Notes: generated by a model from the letters alone, not told the origin. Shown: positions 35,412 through 44,591, numbered from the stretch's first letter. The stretch is DNA of 64,000 nt from CBDBCU01 sp965242615 (GCA_965242615.1 CBDESR010000004.1:620001-684000), one strand, 5' to 3'. Made by a program: numbers and translations.

Positions 35412-35822
35412 TTAGGGTATGTAGTCGTCAGGGGTCGGGTCGTCGTCCTCGCCCCACTCGGATTGAAAATCCTCGCGATAATCCCCAACTTCATCCCACT
35501 CAGAACCGGGCGAGGTGTTCAGCCCTACCAACTCGCTCAGTTGTAGGATGCCCGACTCGTAGTAGCTGACTGGCTCTGACGAGAAGTACAACTCGGCCAA
35601 TTCACGCGGCCGCAGTATCCCCTTTTCCACATCTATATGCGGCGCCACTGTGCCATCGAGAATTTCTGCAATGGCGATCCGTATGGTACTGTCGCGATAT
35701 TCCGAAAGAGCTTCGTCAGACAAACCCTCAAGCGAATCCGACAGACTCTGAATTTTCGCTTCCGGCACGATAGCCTGCTCCCGCAGATCTGCTACCAACT
35801 GCCGTGCCTCCTCTCGGGTCAT
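35412..35822 (-). CDS. Acidic small protein upstream of holB, unknown
   Basis: A 136-residue protein: helical N-terminus (MTREEARQLVADLREQA), middle with IAIAEILDGTVAPHIDVEKG and ELAELYFSSEPVSYYESG, and an acidic C-terminus (EDDDPTPDDYIP). No family recognised. AT-rich sequence upstream (35830-35900) probably carries the promoter for this gene and holB. Confidence 0.6.
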   Translation of the reverse strand: MTREEARQLVADLREQAIVPEAKIQSLSDSLEGLSDEALSEYRDSTIRIAIAEILDGTVAPHIDVEKGILRPRELAELYFSSEPVSYYESGILQLSELVGLNTSPGSEWDEVGDYREDFQSEWGEDDDPTPDDYIP

Positions 35823-35923
35823 AGGAATCTCCCAGCCTAGTAGTCTAGGCCGTCAGAATAACCAGACTTGGTCACAATGTCAAGCGGATGTTAGCAGACC
35901 GGTGTCGGCAAAGTATAACCACC

Positions 35924-37228
35924 CTACAAATCGCACAACATCAAATCGGCGTAACTCTCCCGCCGCCGAATCAACCGGCTTTCCCCGTCTTTCACCAGCA
36001 CCATCGGCGGCCGCGGGTTCAGGTTATAGTTGCTCGCCATCGACGGACAGTAAGCCCCGGCCGCCGGAATGGCAATAATATCCCCCGGCGCCACCGTCGG
36101 CAGCATTACATCCGCCGCCAGCACATCCCCCGACTCGCAATACTTCCCGGCAATAGTAACCCGCTCCCAATCCGTGCGGTTCACCTTGCCCGCCGCCACC
36201 ACCTCATAGCTGGCTTGGTACAAAGCCGGGCGAATGTTATCCCCCATCCCGCCATCCACGCTGACATACTTGCGGACGCCGGGAATATCCTTGATTGCCC
36301 CAATGCGATACAAAGCCACCCCCGCCGGCCCGATAATCGACCGCCCCGGTTCAATCAGCAGCGTCGGCGCCGCCATCCCCAACTCGGCGCAAGTCCCCTT
36401 CAATGTGGCGACAATAGTCTCGGCGTAATCGCCAATCGCCGGCGGTTCATCCGCCCGGGTATAGGCAATGGCAAACCCGCCGCCCGGACTGAACTCCTGC
36501 AAATCCAAGCCTTCCTCCCGAAACCCGGAGGCAAAGCGCAATACCAAATCGGTAGCGGCGGCATAGGGTTCCAACTCAAAGATGGGCGACCCCAAGTGAA
36601 AATGCAGCCCCCGCAACTTCAGGTTAGGCGCAGCCAACGCCTGCCGGATCGCGGCCGCCGCATCCCCGGTCTGAATCGAAAAGCCGAACTTCGAGTCAAT
36701 AATGCCGGTAGTGGTATAGGCGTGGGTATGCGGGTCAATGCCCGGCGATACCCGGATCAGGATGTCCTGAACCTTGCCGCTCGCCCCGGCAATGCGGTTC
36801 AGCAGCTCCAGTTCATAAAAACTATCCACCACCACCCGGCCGATGCCTTGGCTGACGGCGTAATCCAGTTCCTCCGCCGTCTTGTTGTTGCCGTGAAAAT
36901 AGACCCTTTCCAACGGGAAACCGGCCACAGCCGCCACCGCCAACTCCCCCCCGGAAACCACATCCAACCCCAACCCTTCCTCGGCAAAGATTTGCGCCAG
37001 AACCGGGTTGATGTAGGCTTTCGATGCGTACAAAACCTGCGCCCCGGGACAGCGCCGCGCAAACTCCTCCCGATAACTGCGGCAGCGATTGCGGATCGTA
37101 GCCTCATCCAGCACATAAACCGGCGTCCCATACTCCGCCGCCAAATCCGCCGCGGCGCATCCGCCGATAACCAGCTCCGCCCCGCCCTCCAGCTCCGCCG
37201 TATCCGGAAAAACATCTTTCAGCGCCAT
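35924..37228 (-). CDS. lysA: Diaminopimelate decarboxylase
   Basis: Last step of lysine synthesis: PLP-dependent decarboxylation of meso-diaminopimelate. The 434-residue protein has the PLP Lys in YASKAYINP, the substrate loops VVSGGELAVA, HFHLGSPI, and a C-terminal CESGDVLAAD with the catalytic Cys. The fold is the alanine-racemase TIM barrel plus C-terminal barrel. Full length. DUF2283 gene lies 34 bases upstream. Confidence 0.96.
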   Translation of the reverse strand: MALKDVFPDTAELEGGAELVIGGCAAADLAAEYGTPVYVLDEATIRNRCRSYREEFARRCPGAQVLYASKAYINPVLAQIFAEEGLGLDVVSGGELAVAAVAGFPLERVYFHGNNKTAEELDYAVSQGIGRVVVDSFYELELLNRIAGASGKVQDILIRVSPGIDPHTHAYTTTGIIDSKFGFSIQTGDAAAAIRQALAAPNLKLRGLHFHLGSPIFELEPYAAATDLVLRFASGFREEGLDLQEFSPGGGFAIAYTRADEPPAIGDYAETIVATLKGTCAELGMAAPTLLIEPGRSIIGPAGVALYRIGAIKDIPGVRKYVSVDGGMGDNIRPALYQASYEVVAAGKVNRTDWERVTIAGKYCESGDVLAADVMLPTVAPGDIIAIPAAGAYCPSMASNYNLNPRPPMVLVKDGESRLIRRRESYADLMLCDL

Positions 37229-37262
37229 AAGGATTGCTTAACCTCGTTAAGGGATGGCTTGA

Positions 37263-37646
37263 TTACGCCGGCAGTTGGCCCGCCCCTTGCCGCGTTACCC
37301 ACAAAGGCGCCAAGGCTTGGCGCAGGTTGTGCAGCGTCTCCGCTCCGTCCGCCGGCAAATCCCAGTATTCTTTATAACCGCCTTGCCCATCCGGTTGCAG
37401 CAGCTTCTCCAGCCCCGCCGGGTATTCAAGCCGGGGAAAATCGCCCCGGACAATGCCCTTTCGCAAAGATTCCAGATCCCGCCCCAGCAGCTGCCCGGCA
37501 TTAAGCACTTCCACCCCGATAATGTCCCCGGCGGCGTCCAGTTCCAGCGTCACCCCCGGATAAATCTCCACCGCCGCCGCCTCAACGCCCTCCCCGCCCC
37601 AATGCAGGATGTCAAACTCAGCGTCATAGCGTAGTTTCAGGTTCAT
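37263..37646 (-). CDS. DUF2283 domain protein
   Basis: A 127-residue protein whose first 65 residues follow the DUF2283 pattern: LKLRYDAEFDILHW, then GVTLELDAAGDIIGVEVLNA. The remainder (about 66-127) is an unrelated helical tail. DUF2283 proteins are small beta-rich proteins often near toxin-antitoxin genes; the function is unknown. Here it sits between lysA and the cyclo-ligase gene. Confidence 0.75.
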   Translation of the reverse strand: MNLKLRYDAEFDILHWGGEGVEAAAVEIYPGVTLELDAAGDIIGVEVLNAGQLLGRDLESLRKGIVRGDFPRLEYPAGLEKLLQPDGQGGYKEYWDLPADGAETLHNLRQALAPLWVTRQGAGQLPA

Positions 37647-37715
37647 CGGAATATAATAGGGCAGTAAAAGACTACGCGCAAGGGCAAGGTCGTATATGCC
37701 GGTTACTCCCCCTAC

Positions 37716-38429
37716 CTACCCCCGCAACTTCCCCAACGCCGGTATCGCCGCCACCTTCTCCGCCGTCAAAGCCGCCCAATAGATGCCGGCCGGACGCGGC
37801 AAATCCCCCGGACAGCAAATCATTTCCTCCGGCGTTGCAATGTAATTCAGCGGCACATCATAAGCCGCCCGCGGCAGCGGCTCCGTCAAAACCTGCCACG
37901 GATGCACGGTAGTCACCACCGGCGTCTCCGGCCTAATCACCCCGGCCGCCGCCGCCAGCCCATACTCCAAATCCGCATACCCGCCGCCTTTACCCACGCG
38001 TACGCCCTCCCGGTTCACCGCCACCGACCCGGAAATCACCAAATCCACCGGCCGCAGCTCCGTAACATAAACCGGCCGCCCGTACTTAAACGCCCCGCCG
38101 ATCGTGGACGCCTGCGCCGGGGTACACCCCATCACCGCCGGATCCAACTCCACAAAACACCGTTCCTGCGCCAACCGCGGCACCGCCATATACAGCAGCT
38201 TGCCCTCCGCCAACGCCCGCTCCCGCAGCGGCCGCTGCGCCTTATCCGGATTGCTTTTCACCACCTGCGCCGCCTGCCACGCCGCCAAGTCAAAAACCCG
38301 TTGCGCCGCCGTCTCAGCCCCGTAAAAGTCCGGGATTTTATCGTGGACGCTTTGACTCCGTACCACCCCGGATTGCTCCAACGCCGTCCACACCCCTTCC
38401 CGAATTGCCAACTTGTCCCGCATACTCAT
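37716..38429 (-). CDS. 5-formyltetrahydrofolate cyclo-ligase family protein
   Basis: A 237-residue protein of the MTHFS family, which converts 5-formyl-THF to 5,10-methenyl-THF with ATP. The family signatures GVRVGKGGGYADLEYGL and the Arg/Lys-rich ATP region (NPDKAQRPLRERALAEGK) are visible. It is somewhat longer than E. coli-type MTHFS and closer to the 230-250 residue group. Together with folD it links to one-carbon metabolism. Confidence 0.88.
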   Translation of the reverse strand: MSMRDKLAIREGVWTALEQSGVVRSQSVHDKIPDFYGAETAAQRVFDLAAWQAAQVVKSNPDKAQRPLRERALAEGKLLYMAVPRLAQERCFVELDPAVMGCTPAQASTIGGAFKYGRPVYVTELRPVDLVISGSVAVNREGVRVGKGGGYADLEYGLAAAAGVIRPETPVVTTVHPWQVLTEPLPRAAYDVPLNYIATPEEMICCPGDLPRPAGIYWAALTAEKVAAIPALGKLRG

Positions 38430-38491
38430 CCTTAACCCCCGGAATTACCCGCATATTATATACCATAGCCCATTACCACCGCCCGCCCTCC

Positions 38492-38596
38492 CACCGTCCT
38501 TCCCACGAAAGTGGGAATCCAGAAAAGCCGGAGCCTCTGAACACCGTTTTAGTGGAAATGACTGTAAGTAGTTCGCCAAGTATATGCGATAGCCCC
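38492..38596. repeat. Palindromic dispersed repeat, copy 2
   Basis: TTCCCAC GAAA GTGGGAA (38500-38517) matches the stem-loop of copy 1 at 31424-31443, followed by the same flank features (GGAAATGAC, then AGTAAGT-like) and TATATGCGATAGCC (about 38581-38594), which is the reverse complement of the edge of copy 1. Confidence 0.72.
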
Positions 38597-38629
38597 ATTG
38601 CCGCCGCTATTAGCAATCCTATCCCCCGG

Positions 38630-38658
38630 TTGACAACTTCATCCCGGCAAATTAAACT
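38630..38658 (+). promoter_or_regulatory. Promoter of the DUF3500 gene
   Basis: TTGACA (38630-38635), 17-base spacer, TAAACT (38653-38658), about 35 bases ahead of ATG 38694. The -35 box is consensus. Confidence 0.65.
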
Positions 38659-38693
38659 TGCTCCATCAACCCACACCCCAAAAGGAGCGTTAA

Positions 38694-39722
38694 ATGACCG
38701 CTACTTTAGAACACACCCACGGCCAGAAGCATACCCATTACCATCGGCATTCCCCGGCCACGGCGGAGATGGCCGCCGCCGCTAACCATTGGCTGGACAG
38801 CCTTTCCCCGGAGCAGCAGGCCAAGGCCACTTTCAGCTACTTGGACGGGGAGCGGCTTTTCTGGTATTACCCGCCGCTGAACCGCCATGGCCTGCCCCTG
38901 CGGGATATGAACCCGGAACAGCGGGATTTGGCTTACGCCCTGATGGCGGCCACCCTCGACCCGGACGCCAACCAGAAGGCGGCCGCTATTATGCAGCACG
39001 AGAACATCCTCGGGCCGCTGGAAGTGGAGGAAGGCACGGCGTCTTGGGACCGCAACCCGCTCCTTTACTACTGGACGGTGTTCGGCAGTCCCGGCAACGC
39101 CGCCAACGAACCCTGGGGCTGGCGGGTCGAGGGGCATCATGTCTCTCTGCACTTCAGCGTCTGGGGCGACGAAGTCACCGCCGTTACGCCCTTTTTCCTG
39201 GGGGCGAACCCCGCCGAAGTGCCGAAAGGCCCCCAGAAGGGTCTCCGCATCCTCGGCGGCCGGGAGGATATGGCCATTGAGCTGATGTCCACCCTGACCC
39301 CGGAGCAGCGGGGCAAGGCGGTCATCCACGACAAAGCGCCCTGGGACATTCCGATGTATAACGCTACCCGGGCCGCCGTCCACGATGGCGAGGGCTTGGC
39401 CGGCGCGGAGATGAACGGCGCGCAAAAGGAGCTGCTGCTGGCTTTGGTCACCGAGTATGTCAACCAGGTGCGGCCGGAAGTGGCGGCGGAACGGTTGGAA
39501 ACCATCCGCCAGACCGGCGTGGACAACTTCCGCATCGTTTGGGCCGGCGCCACCGACCGCAGCCGCGACCACTACTACCGCATCCACGGCGGCAGTTTCA
39601 TCGTCGAGTTCGACAACATCCAGAACGGGGCGAACCACATCCATTCCGTCTGGCGCGATGTGGACAACGACTTCGCCCAGGATGTGCTGCGCGACCACCG
39701 CTTGATGTACCACGTGCTTTAA
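38694..39722 (+). CDS. DUF3500 family protein (cytosolic form)
   Basis: A 342-residue DUF3500 protein. It opens with a His-rich segment (EHTHGQKHTHYHRH), which may bind metal, then WLDSLSPEQQAKATFSY, PWGWRVEGHHVSLHFSVWG and a C-terminal YYRIHGGSFIVEFDN. The function of the family is not established. There is no signal peptide, unlike the paralogue at 42459-44042. The ribosome site AAAGGAG precedes ATG 38694. Confidence 0.88.
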   Translation: MTATLEHTHGQKHTHYHRHSPATAEMAAAANHWLDSLSPEQQAKATFSYLDGERLFWYYPPLNRHGLPLRDMNPEQRDLAYALMAATLDPDANQKAAAIMQHENILGPLEVEEGTASWDRNPLLYYWTVFGSPGNAANEPWGWRVEGHHVSLHFSVWGDEVTAVTPFFLGANPAEVPKGPQKGLRILGGREDMAIELMSTLTPEQRGKAVIHDKAPWDIPMYNATRAAVHDGEGLAGAEMNGAQKELLLALVTEYVNQVRPEVAAERLETIRQTGVDNFRIVWAGATDRSRDHYYRIHGGSFIVEFDNIQNGANHIHSVWRDVDNDFAQDVLRDHRLMYHVL

Positions 39723-39922
39723 GCGCGCTGTAGGGATACGCCGCCCGGCTTATCCCCCCATCTCTGATCGGCAACCAATCCGCCCACCCCGCAGCAATCC
39801 GGGGTGGGCGAACTTTATGCTGTCGCTGTATAGGTATAGCTTTTGGAAAATTGCGGCTATGGTATCATTAGAAAAATCCAGCCCCCAACACCCGGACTAT
39901 GCCAGCAAGGAGCCAACCGAAA

Positions 39923-40402
39923 ATGACCACCATCGAATACAATCCCCCGGAAACCTACGCCGACACCAGCCGCGAGTTAATGGCCCAAGCCCGGGATGAA
40001 TTGGCGGCCGGCGACCTGCTCCAAGCCTCGGAAAAGGCATGGGGCGCGGCCGCCGCCGCCGTCAAATCCGTAGCCGAAATGCGCAGCTGGCAGCACTACG
40101 CCCACATTCTGATTGCCGCCGCGGTCTGGCGCATCTCCCGGGAACACCGGCAGCCCCGAATTAGGACTCTCTTTAAGTCGGCCAACGACCTGCATCAGAA
40201 CTTTTACGAATACCGCTACGGCGAGGAGGAAGTAGCCGAAGGCATCGCGGAAGTGGCGGAACTTTTGGCTCTCCTGGAACGGGTAAAAACCGAAACCCCG
40301 GTACCCTTCCTTCCCGCCGGCCGCCGCGACCGCCAGCGCATCGGTATGCTCGACGGCGTCCTTGACCTGCGCGGCCGCCCCCTAGCTCCGCCGGGGGAAT
40401 AG
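39923..40402 (+). CDS. PaREP1/HEPN-like protein
   Basis: A 159-residue helical protein of the PaREP1-like HEPN superfamily, with AAGDLLQASEKAWGAAAAAVK, EMRSWQHYAH and NDLHQNFYEY. These are nucleotidyl- or RNA-associated helical-bundle proteins, mostly of unknown function. AAGGAG lies at 39907-39912, so the start is ATG 39923 (MTTIEYNPPETYAD). A truncated second copy of its 5' end follows at 40460, and a more distant paralogue is at 49245-49877. Confidence 0.8.
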   Translation: MTTIEYNPPETYADTSRELMAQARDELAAGDLLQASEKAWGAAAAAVKSVAEMRSWQHYAHILIAAAVWRISREHRQPRIRTLFKSANDLHQNFYEYRYGEEEVAEGIAEVAELLALLERVKTETPVPFLPAGRRDRQRIGMLDGVLDLRGRPLAPPGE

Positions 40403-40459
40403 GCGGCCGGGCTAAACCAACCCCGTTGGCATCAGCCAACCCCCAAAGGAGCAGCCCCA

Positions 40460-40546
40460 ATGACCACCATCGAATACAACCCGCCGGAAACCTACGCCGA
40501 CAACAGCCGCGACCTCCTCCCCCAACCGGCTGCTACCAACTCCTAA
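40460..40546 (+). pseudogene. Truncated duplicate of the PaREP1-like gene 5' end
   Basis: ATG 40460, preceded by AAAGGAG, opens MTTIEYNPPETYADNSRD, nearly identical to the start of the gene at 39923, then diverges and stops at 40546 after 28 residues. The duplication includes the leader. The rest of the copy is lost where IS-derived sequence begins. Confidence 0.85.
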
Positions 40547-41085
40547 GGTGTGCGGACAATCGACTCAGGCAACCGCCGTGGCCTTTGGAGCTGCCGCTGC
40601 CTGCCGCTGGTTCGGCTTTGTTCTGAGGAACCAAGCGACCAAGCTGACCATTCCGGCATAACTAGCCGCCAGTTTAGCCTAGCGGCCAGCAATGCCCCGG
40701 AACTGCTCCAAGTCGCTGCAAGCCTTTCCCACCCGATGCCGCCGCTGGTAACTCCCTTCGTCAAACTCGACCGGCTTTTTCCAATGAGACCGGCCGGGAA
40801 TGGTCGCCGTAATGTTCCGCGCAGCCAACCCGCGCCGAACCCCATCACTGTCATACGCCTTATCCCCCAGCAACTCCCGGGTCGCCGTCAGTACCCCCGC
40901 CACAATAGCGCGGGCAGTTCTTTCCCTTCGGCGGCATTTCGGGCCTTAACCGGAACTGAACCGGCTGCCCCTAGCCAGAGGATGCCTTCCACCGTCTTAC
41001 GCTGGTCAAAGCCGGTGCGACCGGGGTCGGTAGCCTTGCCCAGCAGCAGCGGCTCTAACCGCAATGCCTGCTCTTGATTCCTCTC
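40547..41085 (-). pseudogene. Decayed IS5-family transposase
   Basis: On the minus strand, about 41080-40920 encodes an N-terminal remnant (LLLGKATDPGRTGFDQRKTV, then EGILWL) of the IS5/DUF4096 type. After a frameshift, 40903-40679 encodes a C-terminal remnant (LLGDKAYDSDGVRRGL, IPGRSHWKKPVEFDEG, YQRRHRVGKACSDLEQFR). The catalytic centre between them is deleted. Further frame breaks occur toward 40560. Not functional. This remnant fills most of the gap between 40546 and 41339. Confidence 0.75.
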
Positions 41086-41090
41086 AAGAT

Positions 41091-41305
41091 TTTTAGGGCG
41101 TGTTCACCCTAATTATTTTCAGATAGGAATTGACCGTCCCAATGCCCTCCGGTCGTACTCCCGCCACAGACCGGCGGTACCATTTTGTAGGGGTAACGGC
41201 CGGTATGCAGCCCAGCATTCCCGCCGCCGCTCGTCCTCTCTATTTTGTAAGGGCAACCCTTGTAGTTGCCCTGCCCTCGGCGATTAGCGTGAACCCGCCC
41301 TAAAA
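41091..41305. mobile_element. 215-bp MITE-like element
   Basis: Terminal inverted repeats at 41091-41113 and 41283-41305 match at 21 of 23 positions (TTTTAGGGCG(T/G)GTTCAC(C/G)CTAAT). No coding capacity. Internally two ATTTTGTA(A/G)GGG(T/C)AAC motifs occur. The terminal sequence is shared with the dispersed repeats near 14604 and 44549, suggesting one mobile family mobilised in trans. Confidence 0.75.
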
Positions 41306-41339
41306 TGCCCGCCTTGACCTATCCTTCACCCCAAAACCC

Positions 41340-42422
41340 CTACCGCAGCCGCGGCGCCACCTCCTCCGCAAACAACCGCACCGAATTAAGTATCCGCTCC
41401 TGCGGCAATCCCCCGCCCACATTCGGCTCCATAATTATCCCGTCCAGCCCCAGCCGCTCCTTCAGCGTCAGTAGCTTCGCCACCACCGTATCCGGCCTCC
41501 CGTAAGCCAGCCGGTCTTGCAGCAAATCATCATAAGTAACCCGCGCCAGCCGTTCCGCCCGTTCCCGCCGCTCCTCCGACAGCGTAGTCCCCGCTTGCCC
41601 CGCCGAACTCTCGAACAACCCGCCCAGCCGCTGATAAGAGCGCATCGTGCTTTCCTCCGGCTCCGCCCGCCCCAACTCATCCGTTTCCGCTACATAAATC
41701 GGCGCCCGCAGAAACACCTCCCCCTTATCCGAATATCCCGCCTCCGCCCGCGCCTGATGATACATCTGCAAATGCTCCGCCACCTCATGCACATCAAAGC
41801 CGCGCAGCCCCGAAATCACCCCATGCCCGCTCCCGCCTACCTGCGGAAAGGTATCCCGCGTCGTCGCCGCAATCCGCACCGGCGGATGCGGCTGCTGATA
41901 CGGCTTGGGAATGACGCACAACTCCTCGCACTGATAAAACTCCCCTTGATGAGAAAACCGCTCCTCCGTCCACGCCTTGATAATCACCTCCAGCGACTCC
42001 TGAAAGCGCGCCCGGCTCTCCTCGTACGGCACTCCATAGCCCAAATAAGACCGGGGAAACCCGCTGCGGCCCACCCCGAACTCCAGCCGGCCCCGACTCA
42101 CCTGATCCACCGTCGCCGCTTCCTCCGCCAGCCGTACCGGATGGCACAACGGCAGCACGCTCACCCCGGTGCCAATCCGCACCCGCTTCGTCCGCCCGGC
42201 AATCGCCGACGCCATCACCAACGGCACCGACACCACCGACGGAATCCCCGCCCCCATCGGATCCCCCGGCCGCCGCGGCGCCGCAAAATGCCGTTCCGCC
42301 AGCCAAACCCCATCCAGCCCGTAAGTATCCGCCGCCTCCGCCAGCGCAAAGGCTTCGTCAAACGCCGCCTCCTGCGTTACCCCCGTCCGGTAATCGCACT
42401 CCATTACCACGCCCACGTGCAT
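41340..42422 (-). CDS. LLM-class flavin-dependent oxidoreductase
   Basis: A 360-residue luciferase-like protein: MHVGVVMECDYR, GVWLAERHFAAP, RVRIGTGVSVLPLCHPVRLA, RGRLEFGVGRSGFPRS and QPHPPVRIAATTRDTF. It is the third LLM paralogue in the window and differs in length and motif detail from the other two. Substrate not predictable. The lipoprotein DUF3500 gene lies 36 bases upstream on the same strand. Confidence 0.9.
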   Translation of the reverse strand: MHVGVVMECDYRTGVTQEAAFDEAFALAEAADTYGLDGVWLAERHFAAPRRPGDPMGAGIPSVVSVPLVMASAIAGRTKRVRIGTGVSVLPLCHPVRLAEEAATVDQVSRGRLEFGVGRSGFPRSYLGYGVPYEESRARFQESLEVIIKAWTEERFSHQGEFYQCEELCVIPKPYQQPHPPVRIAATTRDTFPQVGGSGHGVISGLRGFDVHEVAEHLQMYHQARAEAGYSDKGEVFLRAPIYVAETDELGRAEPEESTMRSYQRLGGLFESSAGQAGTTLSEERRERAERLARVTYDDLLQDRLAYGRPDTVVAKLLTLKERLGLDGIIMEPNVGGGLPQERILNSVRLFAEEVAPRLR

Positions 42423-42458
42423 CCTGCGCCTCCTGTTGCCCCGATTTTCCCTTGGCCG

Positions 42459-44042
42459 CTAACCGCCGCCGCCCGCCGCTCCGGCCCCGTACTCATTAAG
42501 CGGATTCCGATAGACCGAATGATAATGCCCGCCTTCCGCCGTCAAGTCGGCCTCCCTGGAAAACTCAATAATCAGCGTCGGCCCCTGAATCCGATAGTAC
42601 ATCGGCCCGCTGCCGTCCACCGCGCCATTCCAGGCAAAGTAAGTTTCCTCCAAATCCTCCGCTATCTCCGCCATCCGCAACTGCGCGCTCTCCTCCGGCA
42701 GCATTGTAACCCACAAAGCGATGGTATCCAGCAGCTGTTGCCGCTGCTCCGCCGTCCAATCCCCGGCTTTAGACCCCGCCAACGCCGGGATTACCCCATC
42801 CTTTCCGGCCCCCGTCAAAACTTCCCCCGCTGCCACCGGACTGCTGTCCAGCGTTGCCGCCTGTTGTGCCGCCCCCTCCAATCCCAGCAGCAACTCCCGC
42901 CCGGCCGCCTCTTCCGCCGCCAGCGGCATCACCGTAACCCCGTCCCGCTCATAAACCGCCGGATCAATCCCCACAAAAGTTGGCGACAAATAACTTCGCC
43001 CCCCGACCACGCTGACATTCACCCCCAGATGATGCCCCCCGAACTGCCAGCCCCAAGCCGACTCCAGCGCCGGCTCCCCAAAGAACGCCAAGAAATAATT
43101 ATCCGAACTCCACCGCAAAATCCGCGCCCACAGGGCTTCCCTCAGCGCATCCTCAGCCCCCACTACTCCCATCGCCATATCGTAGCCCTTTGGACTCAAC
43201 GCCGTCATCAGGAAATCATGCATCGCCGCCTGCTGCGCCGTGTCCAAATCCCCGAACCGCACCCCATTGCGCCGGGACATCTCCGCCGGCAGATTCGACC
43301 AGTTCGACCGCTTGGGATCGTCAAAAGCGTACATCGCTTCCGCCCGTTGCTCCTCCGACAAGCCCTCCAGAAAGACTTGTGCCGCCGCCACTACCCCTTG
43401 ACTCGTCCCGCCGCCGCCTTCCAACGCCCCGGAACTCTCCCGATGTTCCCCCGACTCTCCACTACTGCCGCTATGCTCCCCCAACTCGCCGCCGTGTTCC
43501 CCGTCCCCGCCGCTATGCTCGCCCCCATCCGCTACATTGCCGCCGCCCACTTCCGGATGCGCCCCCCAACTCTCAAACGGCTGATTGCCCGCCGGCAGCC
43601 GCACCGCCGCCGACTCCCCCGGCGCCAAATCCACCGGCCTCGTCGGCCCCAACTCCACGCCGTTCGACAGGTGAACCTCCACCCGCACCTGCGGCAGCGT
43701 AGCCGCCGTAGTATTTTCCACCGTGCCGCTGAAAGCCTTGGCCGCCGCATCATAGCTCAGCCGCAGCCGCGCCCCGGCCCGTATCTTATCGTAGCTATCC
43801 CCCAACCCGAACTGCTGCCCCGACTCCTCCTCCCCGGCATCCGCTTGCGGAATGTTGACGCCTTCCCGGGCCGCGCCGCCATTGCCGCTACTGTTGCCGC
43901 CGCCGGTAATAGTAGCGGCGGCAGTCTGCTCCGGCCTCGCCCCCGTTTGCCCGCCGCTGCCGCAAGCCGCCACCGCCGCCAGCACAATGACGCTCAACCC
44001 GGCCAAAACCGCCGGTAGATACTTCCTCAACTGCCTTTTCAT
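42459..44042 (-). CDS. DUF3500 lipoprotein with His/Gly/Glu-rich linker
   Basis: A 527-residue exported version of DUF3500. The signal peptide MKRQLRKYLPAVLAGLSVIV ends at AAVAACGS, a lipobox. A beta-rich domain follows (about 70-160), then a linker of repeated GGEHSG/GEHGG units (about 165-215) that could bind metal, then the DUF3500 domain (SEEQRAEAMYAFDDPKRSNW, AWGWQFGGHHLGVNVSVVGG, YYRIQGPTLIIEFSR). ATG 44042 has GGAGG at good spacing; the much longer upstream frame runs through the YHS gene and is rejected. A partner of the cytosolic paralogue 38694-39722 by family only. Confidence 0.88.
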   Translation of the reverse strand: MKRQLRKYLPAVLAGLSVIVLAAVAACGSGGQTGARPEQTAAATITGGGNSSGNGGAAREGVNIPQADAGEEESGQQFGLGDSYDKIRAGARLRLSYDAAAKAFSGTVENTTAATLPQVRVEVHLSNGVELGPTRPVDLAPGESAAVRLPAGNQPFESWGAHPEVGGGNVADGGEHSGGDGEHGGELGEHSGSSGESGEHRESSGALEGGGGTSQGVVAAAQVFLEGLSEEQRAEAMYAFDDPKRSNWSNLPAEMSRRNGVRFGDLDTAQQAAMHDFLMTALSPKGYDMAMGVVGAEDALREALWARILRWSSDNYFLAFFGEPALESAWGWQFGGHHLGVNVSVVGGRSYLSPTFVGIDPAVYERDGVTVMPLAAEEAAGRELLLGLEGAAQQAATLDSSPVAAGEVLTGAGKDGVIPALAGSKAGDWTAEQRQQLLDTIALWVTMLPEESAQLRMAEIAEDLEETYFAWNGAVDGSGPMYYRIQGPTLIIEFSREADLTAEGGHYHSVYRNPLNEYGAGAAGGGG

Positions 44043-44148
44043 CCGACCGAAACCTCCTTCAGTTCCCCAATCTTTGCGGTATATCCGCCAACCGTAAGTA
44101 TGCCCGCAAATCTTTAAGAAACTGTGAAGGTTTATCCCCGACCGCCGC

Positions 44149-44358
44149 CTACGCCCCCGGCACCTCCAGATAAGCCATTGGCGTCGCCAGAAACTTGGTG
44201 CGGCAATCCAGCCCGCAAAAATAGTACCACTGCCCGTTGTGAAAACTCCGGGTGCCTTGCTGCGGATCCACCTCCGACGCCCCGTGCATCGTCTGCCCGG
44301 TCTGCGCCCGGGCCTCCCCCTCGTCAATCTCAATCCCGCATACCGGATCCTTCGCCAT
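44149..44358 (-). CDS. YHS-domain protein
   Basis: A 69-residue YHS-domain protein: AKDPVCGIEI, then a middle insertion, WYYFCGLDCRTKF and P-x-x-YL at the end. The domain is associated with metal (often copper or iron) handling. It stands upstream of the DUF3500 lipoprotein gene on the same strand, 106 bases away. Confidence 0.88.
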   Translation of the reverse strand: MAKDPVCGIEIDEGEARAQTGQTMHGASEVDPQQGTRSFHNGQWYYFCGLDCRTKFLATPMAYLEVPGA

Positions 44359-44412
44359 AACTCCTTAGCCTCCCTTGCTGAATTGACGCCCCGGATAACC
44401 GACCCTATAGCT

Positions 44413-44549
44413 ATGTCATTCCGACCGAAGGGAGGAATCTAAAATGCCCTCCCTTGACTCCGCTCAAGATTTTTAGATTCCTCGGCTGTCGCCTCGGAAT
44501 GACCTAGACAATTGACTGCGCCACCCAAGCGTTAGCGCGAACCCGCCCC
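44413..44549. repeat. Dispersed repeat, copy 2, with inverted CATTCCG arms
   Basis: Bases about 44440-44549 are the reverse complement of the repeat at 14604-14718. Adjacent bases 44413-44440 (CATTCCGACCGAAGGGAGG) and 44470-44505 form an imperfect inverted pair (GGAATCTAAAA versus TTTTAGATTCC), so the unit can fold into a long hairpin. No gene lies in it. Confidence 0.78.
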
Positions 44550-44591
44550 CTACTTGCCCCCCTTCCCCCGTAACCCCCGCCCACCCGACGC

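Noticed and set aside
41517..44018. An 833-codon plus-strand frame opposite the LLM and DUF3500 genes
   Set aside because: Arg/Pro/His-rich shadow translation spanning two well-supported genes on the other strand.
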